From [Clostridium] viride DSM 6836 (GTDB taxonomy: Bacteria; Bacillota; Clostridia; Oscillospirales; Oscillospiraceae): DNA of 64,000 bases. Where the stretch lies: positions 115,773 to 179,772 of the forward strand of contig JHZO01000005.1 in NCBI GenBank assembly GCA_000620945.1, in the 5' to 3' direction. Shown one piece after another: positions 35,630-45,172 of the stretch. The notes beneath the pieces are model-generated. The model was not told where the DNA came from and searched no databases. It saw only the letters and a program-made list of their open reading frames with translations. Within the stretch, counting starts at the first letter, position 1, and each line of letters starts with the position of its first letter. The position numbers were made by a program, and so were the translations under genes.

Positions 35630-36556
35630 TTAGCCTTGGAAGAGGGCCGTGGAAAGATAGCGCTCGCCCCCATCAGGGAGGAGAACCACAATGCAGGCTC
35701 CCTTGTATTCAGGACGCTTTGCAAGAAGAATGGCGGCATGCAGGGCGGCTCCGCCCGAAATGCCACACAAAAGGCCATCCCGCGCTAGGGCACGACCTGC
35801 CCCATAGGCATCCTCTTCCAGAACGGGAATTACCTCGTCATAGACGCTGCGGTCTAAGGTGTTGGGGATAAAGTTTGCGCCGATGCCCTGAAGACCGTGG
35901 CTCCCGGATTCGCCCTTAGAGAGCAGAGGAGACTTGGCCGGTTCCACGGCAATGACCTGCACGGAGGGTTTTTGCTGTTTTAAGTAACGACCCGTGCCGG
36001 AGAGGGTGCCGCCTGTGCCAACCCCGGCGATGAAAACATCCACGCTACCTTCGGTGTCACGCCAGATTTCAGGGCCAGTGGACTTCAGATGGGCTTCCGG
36101 ATTGGCAGGGTTATCGAACTGCGCCGGAATGAAGCTGTGGGGAATGTCCTTGGCCAGAGCCTTGGCTTTTTCAATGGCACCTTGCATGCCCAAGGCCCCT
36201 TCGGTTAACACTACTTCTGCACCGTAGGCACGAAGCAGCTTCTGTCGTTCGGCGCTCATGGTATCCGGCATGGTGAAGAGGACGCGGTAGCCCCGTGCAG
36301 CGGCAATGGCGGCCAGGCCGATGCCGGTGTTGCCCGAGGTTGGCTCAATGATGGTGGAGTCCGGGAAGAGAAGGCCCTTGGCTTCGGCATCCTCAATCAT
36401 GGATAATGCAATGCGGTCCTTTGCGCTGCCGGCTGGATTGCAGCCCTCCAGCTTGACCAAGATGCGAGCGGGAAGGTCCAGATCCTTGACAAAATGATGG
36501 AGCTCTAACAGGGGAGTGTTGCCAATGAGTTCGGTTATGGACTGATAAATGGGCAT
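35630..36556 (-). CDS. cysK: Cysteine synthase (O-acetylserine sulfhydrylase)
   Basis: A 308-residue PLP enzyme making cysteine from O-acetylserine and sulfide. PLP-binding Lys in NPAGSAKDRIA, the substrate loop TSGNTGIGLAAIAA, phosphate-binding GTGGTLSGTGRYLK and the C-terminal GISGGAALHAAI. AAAAAGGAG precedes the ATG. Length and motifs are standard. No cysE or sulfur regulator is adjacent. Confidence 0.97.
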   Translation of the reverse strand: MPIYQSITELIGNTPLLELHHFVKDLDLPARILVKLEGCNPAGSAKDRIALSMIEDAEAKGLLFPDSTIIEPTSGNTGIGLAAIAAARGYRVLFTMPDTMSAERQKLLRAYGAEVVLTEGALGMQGAIEKAKALAKDIPHSFIPAQFDNPANPEAHLKSTGPEIWRDTEGSVDVFIAGVGTGGTLSGTGRYLKQQKPSVQVIAVEPAKSPLLSKGESGSHGLQGIGANFIPNTLDRSVYDEVIPVLEEDAYGAGRALARDGLLCGISGGAALHAAILLAKRPEYKGACIVVLLPDGGERYLSTALFQG

Positions 36557-36612
36557 CGTGAAGACTCCTTTTTTTACCGAATAGGGTTTTTTGTTCCTGC
36601 TTCCTTACCATG

Positions 36613-36641
36613 ATGATAGCACAAAAGGCGGCGGCCCACAA
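36613..36641 (-). promoter_or_regulatory. cysK promoter
   Basis: Minus strand TTGTGG (36641-36636), 17 bp, TATCAT (36618-36613). Confidence 0.6.
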
Positions 36642-36647
36642 GCAGCG

Positions 36648-36677
36648 TTGCCTTTGAGGATAGAAGTATGCTATACT
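36648..36677 (+). promoter_or_regulatory. Promoter of the HAD phosphatase gene
   Basis: TTGCCT (36648-36653), 18 bp, TATACT (36672-36677), 30 bp before the start codon. Confidence 0.65.
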
Positions 36678-36707
36678 GCAAGAGACGATGAAAAGGAGAG
36701 AAATAGG

Positions 36708-37535
36708 ATGGGTAAGATACGGCTGGTGGGCTTAGACTTAGATGGGACCCTTTTGGATGAGAAGAAAGCTATCAGTGCACCCACCATGGAGGCACTGGAA
36801 GAAGCCGCACGGCAGGGAGTCTATCTGGTTCCGGTGACGGGACGGCCCCACTTGGGCATTCCGAAGCTGGTGCGAACGCTTCCCTTTGTGCGCTACATCA
36901 TCTCCTGCAATGGGGCTTGCATTCGGGACGAAAAAAACGGTACCCTCTTACGGGAACGCTTGATTCCGGCGGAAGAGAGCCGTGCCATTGTGCATCGCTT
37001 GCAAGAAAAAAAGCTGCCCTTTGAGGTGCTGGTGGAGGGCGTTGGCTACGGGGAAGCTTGGGTGTATGAGCACCTAATTGCCCTCAACCCACACAATGCA
37101 TTCCTTCCGCGTTACGTCAAGGAAACCCGCCGCATCGTACCCGATATGCAAGCCTTTGTGCAGGAGGGGCGTGGCTTAGAGGAACTGTTCATCATGGCAG
37201 GAAGGCAGGATTCCGTGGAAGAGCTGCTCTGTGAGCTGCGGCAAATACCTCATCTGCATGTGGTCCATCCGGGGCCCGGTATGCTGGAGATCACCGCGGC
37301 TGGGGTGGATAAGGGAGAAGCGCTCCTTGCACTGGCCGCCCGGCTGGGCATTGACCGAAGCGAGACCATGGCCATTGGAGACAGCGGCAATGACCTCACC
37401 ATGCTCCGTGCGGCCGGACTTTCGGTTGCCATGGGAAACGCCGCACCGGAGGTCAAAACTCTTTCCGATGTGGTGACGGAAACCAACGAGAATCACGGCG
37501 TTGCCGTGGCGCTGTCTCGCTATGTGCTTGCCTGA
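36708..37535 (+). CDS. Cof-type HAD-family phosphatase
   Basis: A 275-residue HAD hydrolase with a C2B (Cof) cap. Nucleophile motif GLDLDGTLLDEKKAIS (first Asp), motif II PVTGRP, motif III Lys in DKGEALLALA, motif IV AIGDSGNDLTML. These enzymes dephosphorylate sugar phosphates or flavin intermediates; the substrate cannot be predicted. The ATG at 36708 with AAAGGAGAG upstream is used, not an earlier in-frame start that overlaps the promoter. Confidence 0.94.
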   Translation: MGKIRLVGLDLDGTLLDEKKAISAPTMEALEEAARQGVYLVPVTGRPHLGIPKLVRTLPFVRYIISCNGACIRDEKNGTLLRERLIPAEESRAIVHRLQEKKLPFEVLVEGVGYGEAWVYEHLIALNPHNAFLPRYVKETRRIVPDMQAFVQEGRGLEELFIMAGRQDSVEELLCELRQIPHLHVVHPGPGMLEITAAGVDKGEALLALAARLGIDRSETMAIGDSGNDLTMLRAAGLSVAMGNAAPEVKTLSDVVTETNENHGVAVALSRYVLA

Positions 37536-37670
37536 GGAAACGATGGAAAAAAGCTTCCACAATTTTACGTGATATGTGGAAAATTGCGTGAAATTTTTGC
37601 TACTATGTGATAAAATGAACTGTTACTATACCCAGAACCCCACAAGTTGTGCCAACGAGGAGGCAACCTT

Positions 37671-38261
37671 ATGTCTGCAAAGGAAGAATTTATTGCGATC
37701 TTTCAAGAAACGGTCAAACGAGAAGGGGCCGAAGCCCTGCTCGATTACCTGGAACATAAAAGTGATTTTTTCGAAGCCCCCGCCTCTGCCCGGTATCACA
37801 GTGCCTATCGAGGTGGTCTGTGTGAGCACAGCTTGAACGTCTATCACTGCCTGAAGGATTATTTGGCCCGGGAGCGGGTGGCAGAGCTGTATGGCTTAGA
37901 GTACAGCGAGGAATCCATCGCCCTGGTATCGCTCCTGCACGATGTTTGTAAAATCGGCTGCTATAAGCCCGGAACCCGCAATGTGAAGGGTGCCGACGGA
38001 AAGTGGCAGAGCGTTCCCACCTTCCATTATGAGGATCCCCTTCCCTATGGGCATGGGGAAAAATCCGTGTACATCGTAAACGGCTTTCTGCGCCTTTCGC
38101 GGGAGGAAGCCATGGCGATTCGTTGGCATATGGGCTTCTCAGGACCCGAAGATAACCGCTTGGTGGGGCATGCGTTTACGCAATATCCCCTTTCCTTTGC
38201 CCTCTCCATTGCCGATATGGAGGCCAGTTATTTCTTAGAAGAAGAAAACAAGGACGGCTGA
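37671..38261 (+). CDS. HD-domain hydrolase
   Basis: A 196-residue phosphohydrolase. The HD motif reads RYHSAYRGGLCEHSLNVYHC, then SLLHDVCKIGCYK (His-Asp), with IRWHMGF and LSIADMEASY completing the metal site. It resembles the HD half of YhaM-type 3'-5' exonucleases but lacks their OB domain. ATG with GAGGAGGC upstream. It precedes a DEAD-box helicase by 59 bp, which suggests, but does not show, an RNA-related role. Confidence 0.9.
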   Translation: MSAKEEFIAIFQETVKREGAEALLDYLEHKSDFFEAPASARYHSAYRGGLCEHSLNVYHCLKDYLARERVAELYGLEYSEESIALVSLLHDVCKIGCYKPGTRNVKGADGKWQSVPTFHYEDPLPYGHGEKSVYIVNGFLRLSREEAMAIRWHMGFSGPEDNRLVGHAFTQYPLSFALSIADMEASYFLEEENKDG

Positions 38262-38320
38262 CGCCGAACCTTGTCCGTGATACCCCCTCAACAACCTGAA
38301 AGGAAGACATACCGAACAAT

Positions 38321-40186
38321 ATGAATTTTGAATCTCTTGGTCTTTCGGCCCCGATTCTTCGTGCACTCAGTGCCTGCGATTATCGTGAGCCCACCCCGAT
38401 TCAGCAGAAAGCCATTCCCCCAGCCCTCGAAGGGCGCGATGTGTTAGGCTGTGCCCAAACCGGAACGGGAAAAACCTGTGCCTTCGGCACGCCCATGTTA
38501 CAGCGGCTTGCTGCGAAGGAGCGAACCGGGAAGGGAGTCCGCGCCCTCATTCTGACTCCAACCCGCGAGCTTGCCCTGCAGATCGATGAAAATCTGAAGG
38601 AGTATAGTAAGCACCTGCCCCTGCGAACTACCGTCATTTTCGGAGGCGTAGGACAAACGCCCCAGGTGGAACAGCTAAAGCGCGGCATTGATATTCTCAC
38701 GGCCACCCCAGGACGACTGCTTGATCTAAGCGCGCAAGGTCTCATCGATCTCAAGAGCGTGGAAATCTTCGTGTTGGACGAAGCGGATCGCATGCTGGAC
38801 ATGGGCTTTATCCATGATGTGAAGAAGATCATCGCGCTTCTTCCCTCAAAGAAGCAAACCCTGTTCTTTTCCGCCACCATGCCGGAAGAGATTATGGAAC
38901 TGGTGGATTCCCTGCTGCAGGATCCGGTGCACGTGGCGGTCAATCCGGTCTCCTCACCGGTGGAGCTCATTCGCCAGCAGGTCTATTTGGTGGATCGGAA
39001 AAACAAGACCAAACTCTTGGCCGACATTTTGGTGGCTGAAGGCGTGAAGAACGCGCTGGTCTTTACCCGCACCAAGCACGGTGCCGATAAAGTGACCCGG
39101 GAGCTCACCCAAGCTGGGGTGAAGGCTTCAGCCATTCACGGAAACAAGTCCCAGACCGCCCGCCAAACGGCGCTAAGTGACTTTAAGAACGGGACCTTGC
39201 AGGTGCTGGTAGCAACCGACATTGCAGCCCGTGGCATCGACATTGACGAACTGTCCTACGTCTTTAACTACAATTTACCGGAGGTACCGGAGACCTACGT
39301 GCACCGCATCGGTCGAACCGGGCGGGCAGGCCGCGGCGGAACCGCCATTTCCTTCTGTGATCACTCGGAAGAAGTGCTCCTGCGGGGCATTGAAAAGCTG
39401 CTGGGAAAACCCGTGCCCCGGGTGGAAGACCACGCCTATCCCATGGTGGAGTTTGAAACCCTGCGCCGAGACGCTAAGGGACGGGTGTTGAACCTGGATG
39501 ACGAAGAGGCCAGGCAAGCCGCGCGGCAAAAACGAGCCGAAAAGCAAAAGGCTAACCGGGTGAAGAAGGTGGCCAAGGACACCGAGGAAGTGCCGCAGGC
39601 ATCCCCCAAGCCGAAGGAAGCAAAGAAACAAGAGCAAAGGCAGGAAGAACTCCAGGTCAGCGCCAAGGCGCGCCGCACGCGCAACAAGCGCCCCCAGGGA
39701 AACCCCAACGATCCCCTCCCGGCCCATCCTGCAGAGCAGCCGGAGCAGATTGCACGCCGCAACCCCTTAGCCGGTGAAGTGATCATGGATGCCACGGCTC
39801 GAATGTTTGCCTCGCGGGCGGCCAAACTCCCCATCCATACCCCGCGAAGTGCCAAACAGGGAAAGAAGGGAACGGCTTCAGAGGGCAAACGTGAGGCAAA
39901 GCCAACCGAGCCTGTGGCAAAGGCCCCGGTGGGGCGCGAGGAAAAGCCGACGCAAAAGCGCCGTAAGAAGCCCAAGCAGGGTAAGGAAGCTACCCCCATC
40001 GTGGTGGTAAAACCTTCCGAAGGGCAACCGAAACCGAAGGAAGCCAGTAAGCCTGGTTCAGAAGCGGAACGTGCAGGGCGTGGGATGCGGAAACGAGTCC
40101 CCGTAGTGCAGGGGCCTAGAAGCCGACAAAAAGACTCCACCGAGCAAAAGAGCCTGATGAAGCCTTTTTATATTGAACATGACTAA
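38321..40186 (+). CDS. DEAD-box ATP-dependent RNA helicase with basic tail
   Basis: A 621-residue helicase. Core motifs: Q motif [13 protein letters not shown], Walker [21 protein letters not shown] in [43 protein letters not shown]. The core ends near residue 375. The 240-residue tail is Lys/Arg/Pro/Ala/Glu-rich and low-complexity, like the RNA-binding tails of RhlE-type helicases. Roles in ribosome assembly or mRNA decay are usual. AAAGGAAG lies about 14 bases before the ATG. The stop overlaps the next gene. Confidence 0.95.
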   Translation: MNFESLGLSAPILRALSACDYREPTPIQQKAIPPALEGRDVLGCAQTGTGKTCAFGTPMLQRLAAKERTGKGVRALILTPTRELALQIDENLKEYSKHLPLRTTVIFGGVGQTPQVEQLKRGIDILTATPGRLLDLSAQGLIDLKSVEIFVLDEADRMLDMGFIHDVKKIIALLPSKKQTLFFSATMPEEIMELVDSLLQDPVHVAVNPVSSPVELIRQQVYLVDRKNKTKLLADILVAEGVKNALVFTRTKHGADKVTRELTQAGVKASAIHGNKSQTARQTALSDFKNGTLQVLVATDIAARGIDIDELSYVFNYNLPEVPETYVHRIGRTGRAGRGGTAISFCDHSEEVLLRGIEKLLGKPVPRVEDHAYPMVEFETLRRDAKGRVLNLDDEEARQAARQKRAEKQKANRVKKVAKDTEEVPQASPKPKEAKKQEQRQEELQVSAKARRTRNKRPQGNPNDPLPAHPAEQPEQIARRNPLAGEVIMDATARMFASRAAKLPIHTPRSAKQGKKGTASEGKREAKPTEPVAKAPVGREEKPTQKRRKKPKQGKEATPIVVVKPSEGQPKPKEASKPGSEAERAGRGMRKRVPVVQGPRSRQKDSTEQKSLMKPFYIEHD

Positions 40187-41042
40187 GGAAAACGGGAAGC
40201 AAACGCGAAAGAAACGTTCGTTTTTATCCCGTTTGCTGCGAACCATCCTCGTCCTCTGCTTGCTGGTCGGATTCTATTGGTGCGAGCAAAACCTCATTGT
40301 GACGGAAGAAGTGGAGGCAGGTGCGGTGCCACCTGCCTTTGCGGGCATGCGCATTGTGGTGATCTCCGACCTGCATGGCAAGGAGTTTGGAAAGGGAAAC
40401 GAGATTCTGCTCAGCAAGGTGAAGAAGCTAAAGCCGGATCTCATCGCCATTACGGGGGATCTGGTGCACGAAGGGGTTCCCCTCTCCATCATTCCCCCCT
40501 TGGCGGAGGGATTGTCTCAAATTGCCCCCACTTATTACGTCACTGGAAACCACGAGTGGGCCACGCATCAAGTTCCTGAAATCAAGGAACTGCTGACCGA
40601 GGGTGGGGTGAGGGTGCTTTCCAACGAGTACATCCTATTCAAGCGCGATGGGCAGAAGCTGGCGCTCCTTGGTGAGGACGATTACAATGGGCCTGCCGAT
40701 CAAAAGACCATTCCGGAATTGGCCCAGGAGGTCAGAGCCAAGGAGGGGCAGGATACCTATCTACTTCTGCTTTCCCACCGAAACAACCGATATAAAACCT
40801 ATGAAGAGGCGCGGATTGACTTAACGTTGGCAGGCCACGCCCACGGGGGGCAGGTGCGCCTTCCCTTTACGGACGGTCTCATTGGGCCACATCGGGAGTG
40901 GCTCCCGGAGTATACCGCAGGGCTGTATCCCCTGAGCCATGGAGAGATATTTGTCTCTCGTGGCTTATCCGACCAAAGTCCTGCCTTCCGCCTCTTCAAC
41001 CGACCAGACTTGCCGCTGGTGATCTTGGCATCCGCCCCCTAG
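40179..41042 (+). CDS. Membrane-anchored metallophosphoesterase
   Basis: A 287-residue protein with one N-terminal helix (about 15-31) after a basic start, then a calcineurin-like domain: [42 protein letters not shown] and [14 protein letters not shown]. The order fits the YkuE/YaeI group, which acts at the membrane (UDP-diacylglucosamine-type or phospholipid substrates are suggested for relatives). Overlaps the helicase stop by 8 bp with no clear ribosome site, so translation is probably coupled. Confidence 0.92.
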   Translation: MTKENGKQTRKKRSFLSRLLRTILVLCLLVGFYWCEQNLIVTEEVEAGAVPPAFAGMRIVVISDLHGKEFGKGNEILLSKVKKLKPDLIAITGDLVHEGVPLSIIPPLAEGLSQIAPTYYVTGNHEWATHQVPEIKELLTEGGVRVLSNEYILFKRDGQKLALLGEDDYNGPADQKTIPELAQEVRAKEGQDTYLLLLSHRNNRYKTYEEARIDLTLAGHAHGGQVRLPFTDGLIGPHREWLPEYTAGLYPLSHGEIFVSRGLSDQSPAFRLFNRPDLPLVILASAP

Positions 41043-41071
41043 AGCGGGTTCACGAAGGAGACATAGACAGC

Positions 41072-42958
41072 ATGAATTACCACGCAGGAAGCTATGATAT
41101 TGCCGTCATCGGGGCAGGGCATGCAGGCATTGAAGCTGCCCTGGCCGCGGCGCGCCTTGGCCTCTCCACCCTTTGCTTTACCATTAACCTAGACGCGGCC
41201 GGCAACATGCCCTGCAACCCCGCCATTGGCGGAACAGGCAAAGGGCATTTGGTGCGCGAGTTGGATGCCCTTGGTGGAGAGATGGGGCGCGCTGCCGACA
41301 AGGCGTGCATTCAATACCGCATTCTAAACCGTGGCAAGGGCCCTGCGGTGCATTCCCTGCGTGCCCAGGCAGATCGACGGGCCTACCAGGCCGTCATGAA
41401 GAAGACCTTAGAACAGCAGGAAAACCTGACGCTCAAACAGGCGGAAGTGACAGAGATTTTGGCCGAGAACGGCCATGTCACAGCGGTGCGTACCTATACC
41501 GGGGCCACCTATGCCGTCCGTGCGGTGGTCATCTGCTCCGGAACCTACCTGGGTGGGCGAACCATCGTGGGAGAAGTGACGAAAGACAGTGGCCCGGACG
41601 GCATGTTCGGGGCCAATGCGCTCACCAAGAGCCTTCTGTCCCTTGGACTAGGCTTGCGCCGCTTCAAAACGGGAACGCCGCCTCGGGTCAACGCCCGTAC
41701 CATTGACTTTTCCAAACTGGAATGCCAAGCAGGCGATGAGGAGGTCATTCCCTTCTCCTTTGAGACCACCCAGCCACCACGGAACCTGGTCTCCTGCCAT
41801 ATTACTTACACCAATGAAGAAACCCATGGGGTGATTCGCAGGAACCTGCACCGCTCCCCTCTCTTCTCCGGAGTCATTGAAGGGGTTGGCCCCCGCTATT
41901 GTCCCTCCATCGAGGATAAGGTCACGCGCTTTGCGGATAAGGATCGGCATCAGCTCTTCTTAGAGCCCATGGGACTGGATACCGAAGAGATTTACATTCA
42001 AGGCTTTTCCTCCTCTCTTCCGGAAGAAGTGCAGATTGAAATGATGCATACCCTTCCCGGTTTGGAGAAGGCCGAGATGACACGCTGCGCGTACGCCATT
42101 GAATACGACTGCGTGGATCCCACGGAGCTGCTTCCCACCTTGGAACATAAGCGGGTGTCCGGCCTTTATGGGGCTGGACAGTTTAACGGTTCCTCGGGCT
42201 ATGAGGAAGCCGCCGTGCAGGGCTTTGTGGCGGGGGTCAATGCAGCCCTGGGCCTACTGGGGAGAGAACCCTTTGTCCTAGATCGCAGCCAGGGATACAT
42301 TGGCGTGCTGATTGATGATCTGGTTACCAAGGGAACCACGGAACCCTACCGCATGATGACCTCACGGACGGAATACCGTCTGCTGCATCGGCAGGACAAT
42401 GCCGACCAGCGCCTGACGCACCTAGGCTACCAGATTGGCTTGGTGAGTGAGGAGAGGCATCTCCGGGTTCAGGACAAATACGCCCAGGTGGCCAAAGAGG
42501 CAAAACGATTAGAGCACGTGGGCATCGCACCGACGGAGGAACTCAATGCCATGCTGCGGGAAAAGGGCGAGCCGGAAACCCAAAATGGCTTGCGCCTTGC
42601 CGATCTTCTGCGCCGCCCCAACCTTTCCTATCCGGACTTAGCGCCCTTTGACCCGAGCCGTCCGGAGCTTGTGCCCGAGGTGTGGCAGCAGGTGGAGATT
42701 TCGGTGAAGTATGCCGGTTACATTGCCCGCCAGACCAGACAGTTGGAGGAAATGCGCCGCTTAGAGGGCCGCGCCCTGTCGGAGGACTTAGACTACTCCC
42801 AACTGCAAGGCCTTCGCTTGGAAGCCAGACAGAAGCTCTTGCAGATTAAACCACGCAGCCTAGGACAAGCTTCGCGCATCTCGGGGGTTTCCCCGGCGGA
42901 CATTGCCGCCCTGATGATCGCCCTGGAACGGATGGGCAGTCCCAAGCAGGAAGCCTAA
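41072..42958 (+). CDS. mnmG: tRNA uridine-5-carboxymethylaminomethyl enzyme MnmG (GidA)
   Basis: A 628-residue FAD enzyme that with MnmE builds the cmnm5 group on U34 of certain tRNAs. FAD motif [18 protein letters not shown], then [22 protein letters not shown], catalytic-Cys region in [13 protein letters not shown], and the MnmE-contact C-terminus ([20 protein letters not shown]). AAGGAG lies 14 bases before the ATG at 41072; the frame is open further upstream through the previous gene but that is not used. mnmE is not in the window; mnmA, acting on the same base, lies two genes downstream. Confidence 0.97.
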   Translation: MNYHAGSYDIAVIGAGHAGIEAALAAARLGLSTLCFTINLDAAGNMPCNPAIGGTGKGHLVRELDALGGEMGRAADKACIQYRILNRGKGPAVHSLRAQADRRAYQAVMKKTLEQQENLTLKQAEVTEILAENGHVTAVRTYTGATYAVRAVVICSGTYLGGRTIVGEVTKDSGPDGMFGANALTKSLLSLGLGLRRFKTGTPPRVNARTIDFSKLECQAGDEEVIPFSFETTQPPRNLVSCHITYTNEETHGVIRRNLHRSPLFSGVIEGVGPRYCPSIEDKVTRFADKDRHQLFLEPMGLDTEEIYIQGFSSSLPEEVQIEMMHTLPGLEKAEMTRCAYAIEYDCVDPTELLPTLEHKRVSGLYGAGQFNGSSGYEEAAVQGFVAGVNAALGLLGREPFVLDRSQGYIGVLIDDLVTKGTTEPYRMMTSRTEYRLLHRQDNADQRLTHLGYQIGLVSEERHLRVQDKYAQVAKEAKRLEHVGIAPTEELNAMLREKGEPETQNGLRLADLLRRPNLSYPDLAPFDPSRPELVPEVWQQVEISVKYAGYIARQTRQLEEMRRLEGRALSEDLDYSQLQGLRLEARQKLLQIKPRSLGQASRISGVSPADIAALMIALERMGSPKQEA

Positions 42959-42988
42959 GGGCTGGCGGATACCGTAAAGGATGAAACG

Positions 42989-43900
42989 ATGGAACGAATT
43001 CACCTAAAGGGCAATACCCATTGCCTCAAGGGGCGGCACTTGCTGCCCTACTATCAGATCGATGGGGAGCACTGCATCTTGCTGGATGCAGGACACAGGC
43101 AGGATCGGGAGAAGCTGGAGCAGGCCTTGCAGGATCTGGGCCTGAAACCAGTTGGCATCCTCCTGACCCACATGCATTACGACCACCATGAAAACACCCG
43201 TTATTTTCGAGAGAAGTATGGGATTCCGGTTGCCATGCCTCGCATAGAAGCGGAGATTTGCCGCAGTACGGCTTCCTTAAAAAATCACCTCTTCTGCTTT
43301 CCCTATGGCTTGATTGCCCAGACCACCCGCCTGCAAAACCTCATTTGTCCGGTGGATCGACCCATCGAGCAGGAGGAAGAGCAGATCTTCTTTGCGGGGG
43401 TGACCTTTGGGATTGTCCACAGTCCTGGGCATTCCCCGGATCATATCTGCATCATCACCCCCGATGATGTGTGCTGTGTTGGTGACGCCCTGCTTTCAGG
43501 CGAAGATTTGAAGAGCGCGGAGATTCCCTTTGTCTTTGATATGTCCTTGGATTTTAGCACCAAGGAGACGCTTCGCACCTTGGACTGTGCGCTGTATCTG
43601 GTGTCACACATGGGGATCTACTCCGCACTTCAGGAGTTGATTGACGAGAACCTAGCCGTGATCCAGCGGCAGCTTGCCAGCATGCGGGCGATGGTGACAA
43701 AGCCCATGACCTTTTGTGAGTGCTATGAGGGCATTCGGAAGGCATTGGGGCATACCGAGCAGTCCATGCACCCGGTTATGAATCTGCATTTGGAGCGCTA
43801 CATGCGCCCCTATTTGGAATATTTAGTGGACTCCGGACAGCTGATTCTAGTTTGTGGCAAGGGTGCACCGACGGTGGCACCCGTGGGGTATAAAGCATGA
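42989..43900 (+). CDS. MBL-fold metallohydrolase
   Basis: A 303-residue metallo-beta-lactamase-fold enzyme. Zinc motif ILLTHMHYDHHENTRYF (HxHxDH), second-ligand His in VHSPGHSPDHICII, Asp in CVGDALL, and a C-terminal helical extension. The substrate is unknown; glyoxalase-II-like and quorum-quenching lactonase-like proteins share this pattern. AAAGG lies just before the ATG. It sits between mnmG and mnmA and overlaps mnmA in ATGA, so it is part of that operon. Confidence 0.92.
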   Translation: MERIHLKGNTHCLKGRHLLPYYQIDGEHCILLDAGHRQDREKLEQALQDLGLKPVGILLTHMHYDHHENTRYFREKYGIPVAMPRIEAEICRSTASLKNHLFCFPYGLIAQTTRLQNLICPVDRPIEQEEEQIFFAGVTFGIVHSPGHSPDHICIITPDDVCCVGDALLSGEDLKSAEIPFVFDMSLDFSTKETLRTLDCALYLVSHMGIYSALQELIDENLAVIQRQLASMRAMVTKPMTFCECYEGIRKALGHTEQSMHPVMNLHLERYMRPYLEYLVDSGQLILVCGKGAPTVAPVGYKA

Positions 43901-44919
43901 GTAAAAAAGGAACCGTACTACTGGGACTCTCGGGCGGCGTGGATTCCGCCGTCTCCGCCAAGCTCTTGCAGCAAGCGGGCTATGAGGTGCATGGTCACTT
44001 TTTAGACATCGGCTTGGGCGGCGAACAGGATGCCCGTCTGGTTGCCCAACGGATGGGGATTCCGTTTTCAACGGGAAGCATCCGGGAGGAACTGGAGCAG
44101 CACGTTTGCAAACCCTTTACCATGGATTACCTGGCAGGCAGAACGCCCATTCCCTGCGCACGCTGCAATCCCCAGGTCAAGTTTCCGGCCCTGTTTCGTG
44201 CAGCGGAAGCCTGCGGAGCGGAGTTTGTGGCCACGGGGCACTATGCCCGCATCGTCCGTGAGGACAGTGGCGAAGCCTTCCTGTACCGGGGCAGGCACAC
44301 CAATGACCAATCGTATATGCTGGCCCGGCTTCCCAAGGAGTGGCTTCCGCGGATTCTCTTCCCCTTAGGGAAGTATGAAAAAACCCAGGTGCGAAGCCTA
44401 GCCCATGAGTTTGGGATTCCGGTTGCCGATAAGCCAGATAGCATGGAAATCTGCTTCATCCCCCATGGGGATTATGCCGCTTGGTTAGAACACCGGGGAG
44501 AAACGCCGCCACCCGGTCTCTTTGTCACCCGCGATGGGAAGGTGCTCGGGCCCCATAAGGGCATTCATCACTATACCTTAGGTCAGCGGCGTGGCCTTGG
44601 CATTGCCGCAGAGCATCGCCTGTTTGTCTCGGAACTTCGCCCAGAGACCAACGAGGTTGTCCTCTCCGATGGAAAAGACTTGTATGCAAATGTGGTGTTC
44701 TGCCGGGATTTGAATCGGCTGGCTCCCATTGCCGAGGGACAGGTCGTGGGGCTTCGCATCCGGCATTCCAAGACCGAGTATGCAGCCACGATACGGTTTT
44801 CCCAGCACGGAGCTGCTTTGACCTTGCAATCGGAAGCCAGAGCGCCGACCCCCGGTCAGCTTGCCGTGTTTTATGAAGGAGACCGTGTCTTAGGCAGCGG
44901 ATGGATTTCAGAGTCATAG
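43897..44919 (+). CDS. mnmA: tRNA 2-thiouridine synthase MnmA
   Basis: A 340-residue enzyme that adds sulfur at C2 of U34 in Glu, Gln and Lys tRNAs. ATP-pyrophosphatase loop GLSGGVDSAVSA, first catalytic Cys in TPIPCARCNPQVKF, second in SMEICFIPHGDY, and TLGQRRGLGI in the central domain. The first Cys lies in CARC, whereas CxxC in this place is usually CVLC/CIMC; the essential residue is kept. ATGA overlap with the MBL gene. Terminator follows. Confidence 0.95.
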   Translation: MSKKGTVLLGLSGGVDSAVSAKLLQQAGYEVHGHFLDIGLGGEQDARLVAQRMGIPFSTGSIREELEQHVCKPFTMDYLAGRTPIPCARCNPQVKFPALFRAAEACGAEFVATGHYARIVREDSGEAFLYRGRHTNDQSYMLARLPKEWLPRILFPLGKYEKTQVRSLAHEFGIPVADKPDSMEICFIPHGDYAAWLEHRGETPPPGLFVTRDGKVLGPHKGIHHYTLGQRRGLGIAAEHRLFVSELRPETNEVVLSDGKDLYANVVFCRDLNRLAPIAEGQVVGLRIRHSKTEYAATIRFSQHGAALTLQSEARAPTPGQLAVFYEGDRVLGSGWISES

Positions 44920-44927
44920 ATAAACAG

Positions 44928-44974
44928 AACCACCCCGTAAGATTGGCCGGTGTGCCAAGTCTTACGGGGTGGTT
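44928..44974. terminator. Bidirectional terminator after mnmA
   Basis: AACCACCCCGTAAGA (44928-44942) against TCTTACGGGGTGGTT (44960-44974), with a nested TTGGC/GCCAA pair in the loop; T-run on the plus strand. Confidence 0.93.
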
Positions 44975-44993
44975 TTCGTATCAGGGTAAGTAC

Positions 44994-45122
44994 CTAATCT
45001 TCAAAGCAAAAAGAAACGTCTTCGTTTTCGGTAATGAGATCCAAGAAATTTGCTTCGTCCCACGGGTCAGGTTTGCTATCTAGATCAAAGGCATCGAAGG
45101 CTTCGTCAAACAAACGGAACAT
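44994..45122 (-). CDS. Small acidic protein, 42 residues
   Basis: An unannotatable-by-length but well-supported gene: ATG at 45122 preceded by AAGGGAG with seven-base spacing, 42 sense codons and a TAG at 44994. The product starts MFRLFDEAFDAFDLDSKPD and is very acidic (about 14 Asp/Glu against 2 basic residues), with evenly spaced Phe, one Cys and one Trp. No membrane segment or signal peptide. It begins 50 bp after the thiolase stop on the same strand, with no terminator between, and ends 20 bp before the shared terminator. I recognise no family. A helix that binds a basic surface or partner enzyme is a guess. Confidence 0.72.
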   Translation of the reverse strand: MFRLFDEAFDAFDLDSKPDPWDEANFLDLITENEDVSFCFED

Positions 45123-45172
45123 GAGACCGCTCCCTTCTCGTTACAACGAGTATGAATGGCAGGGCAGGAAGA

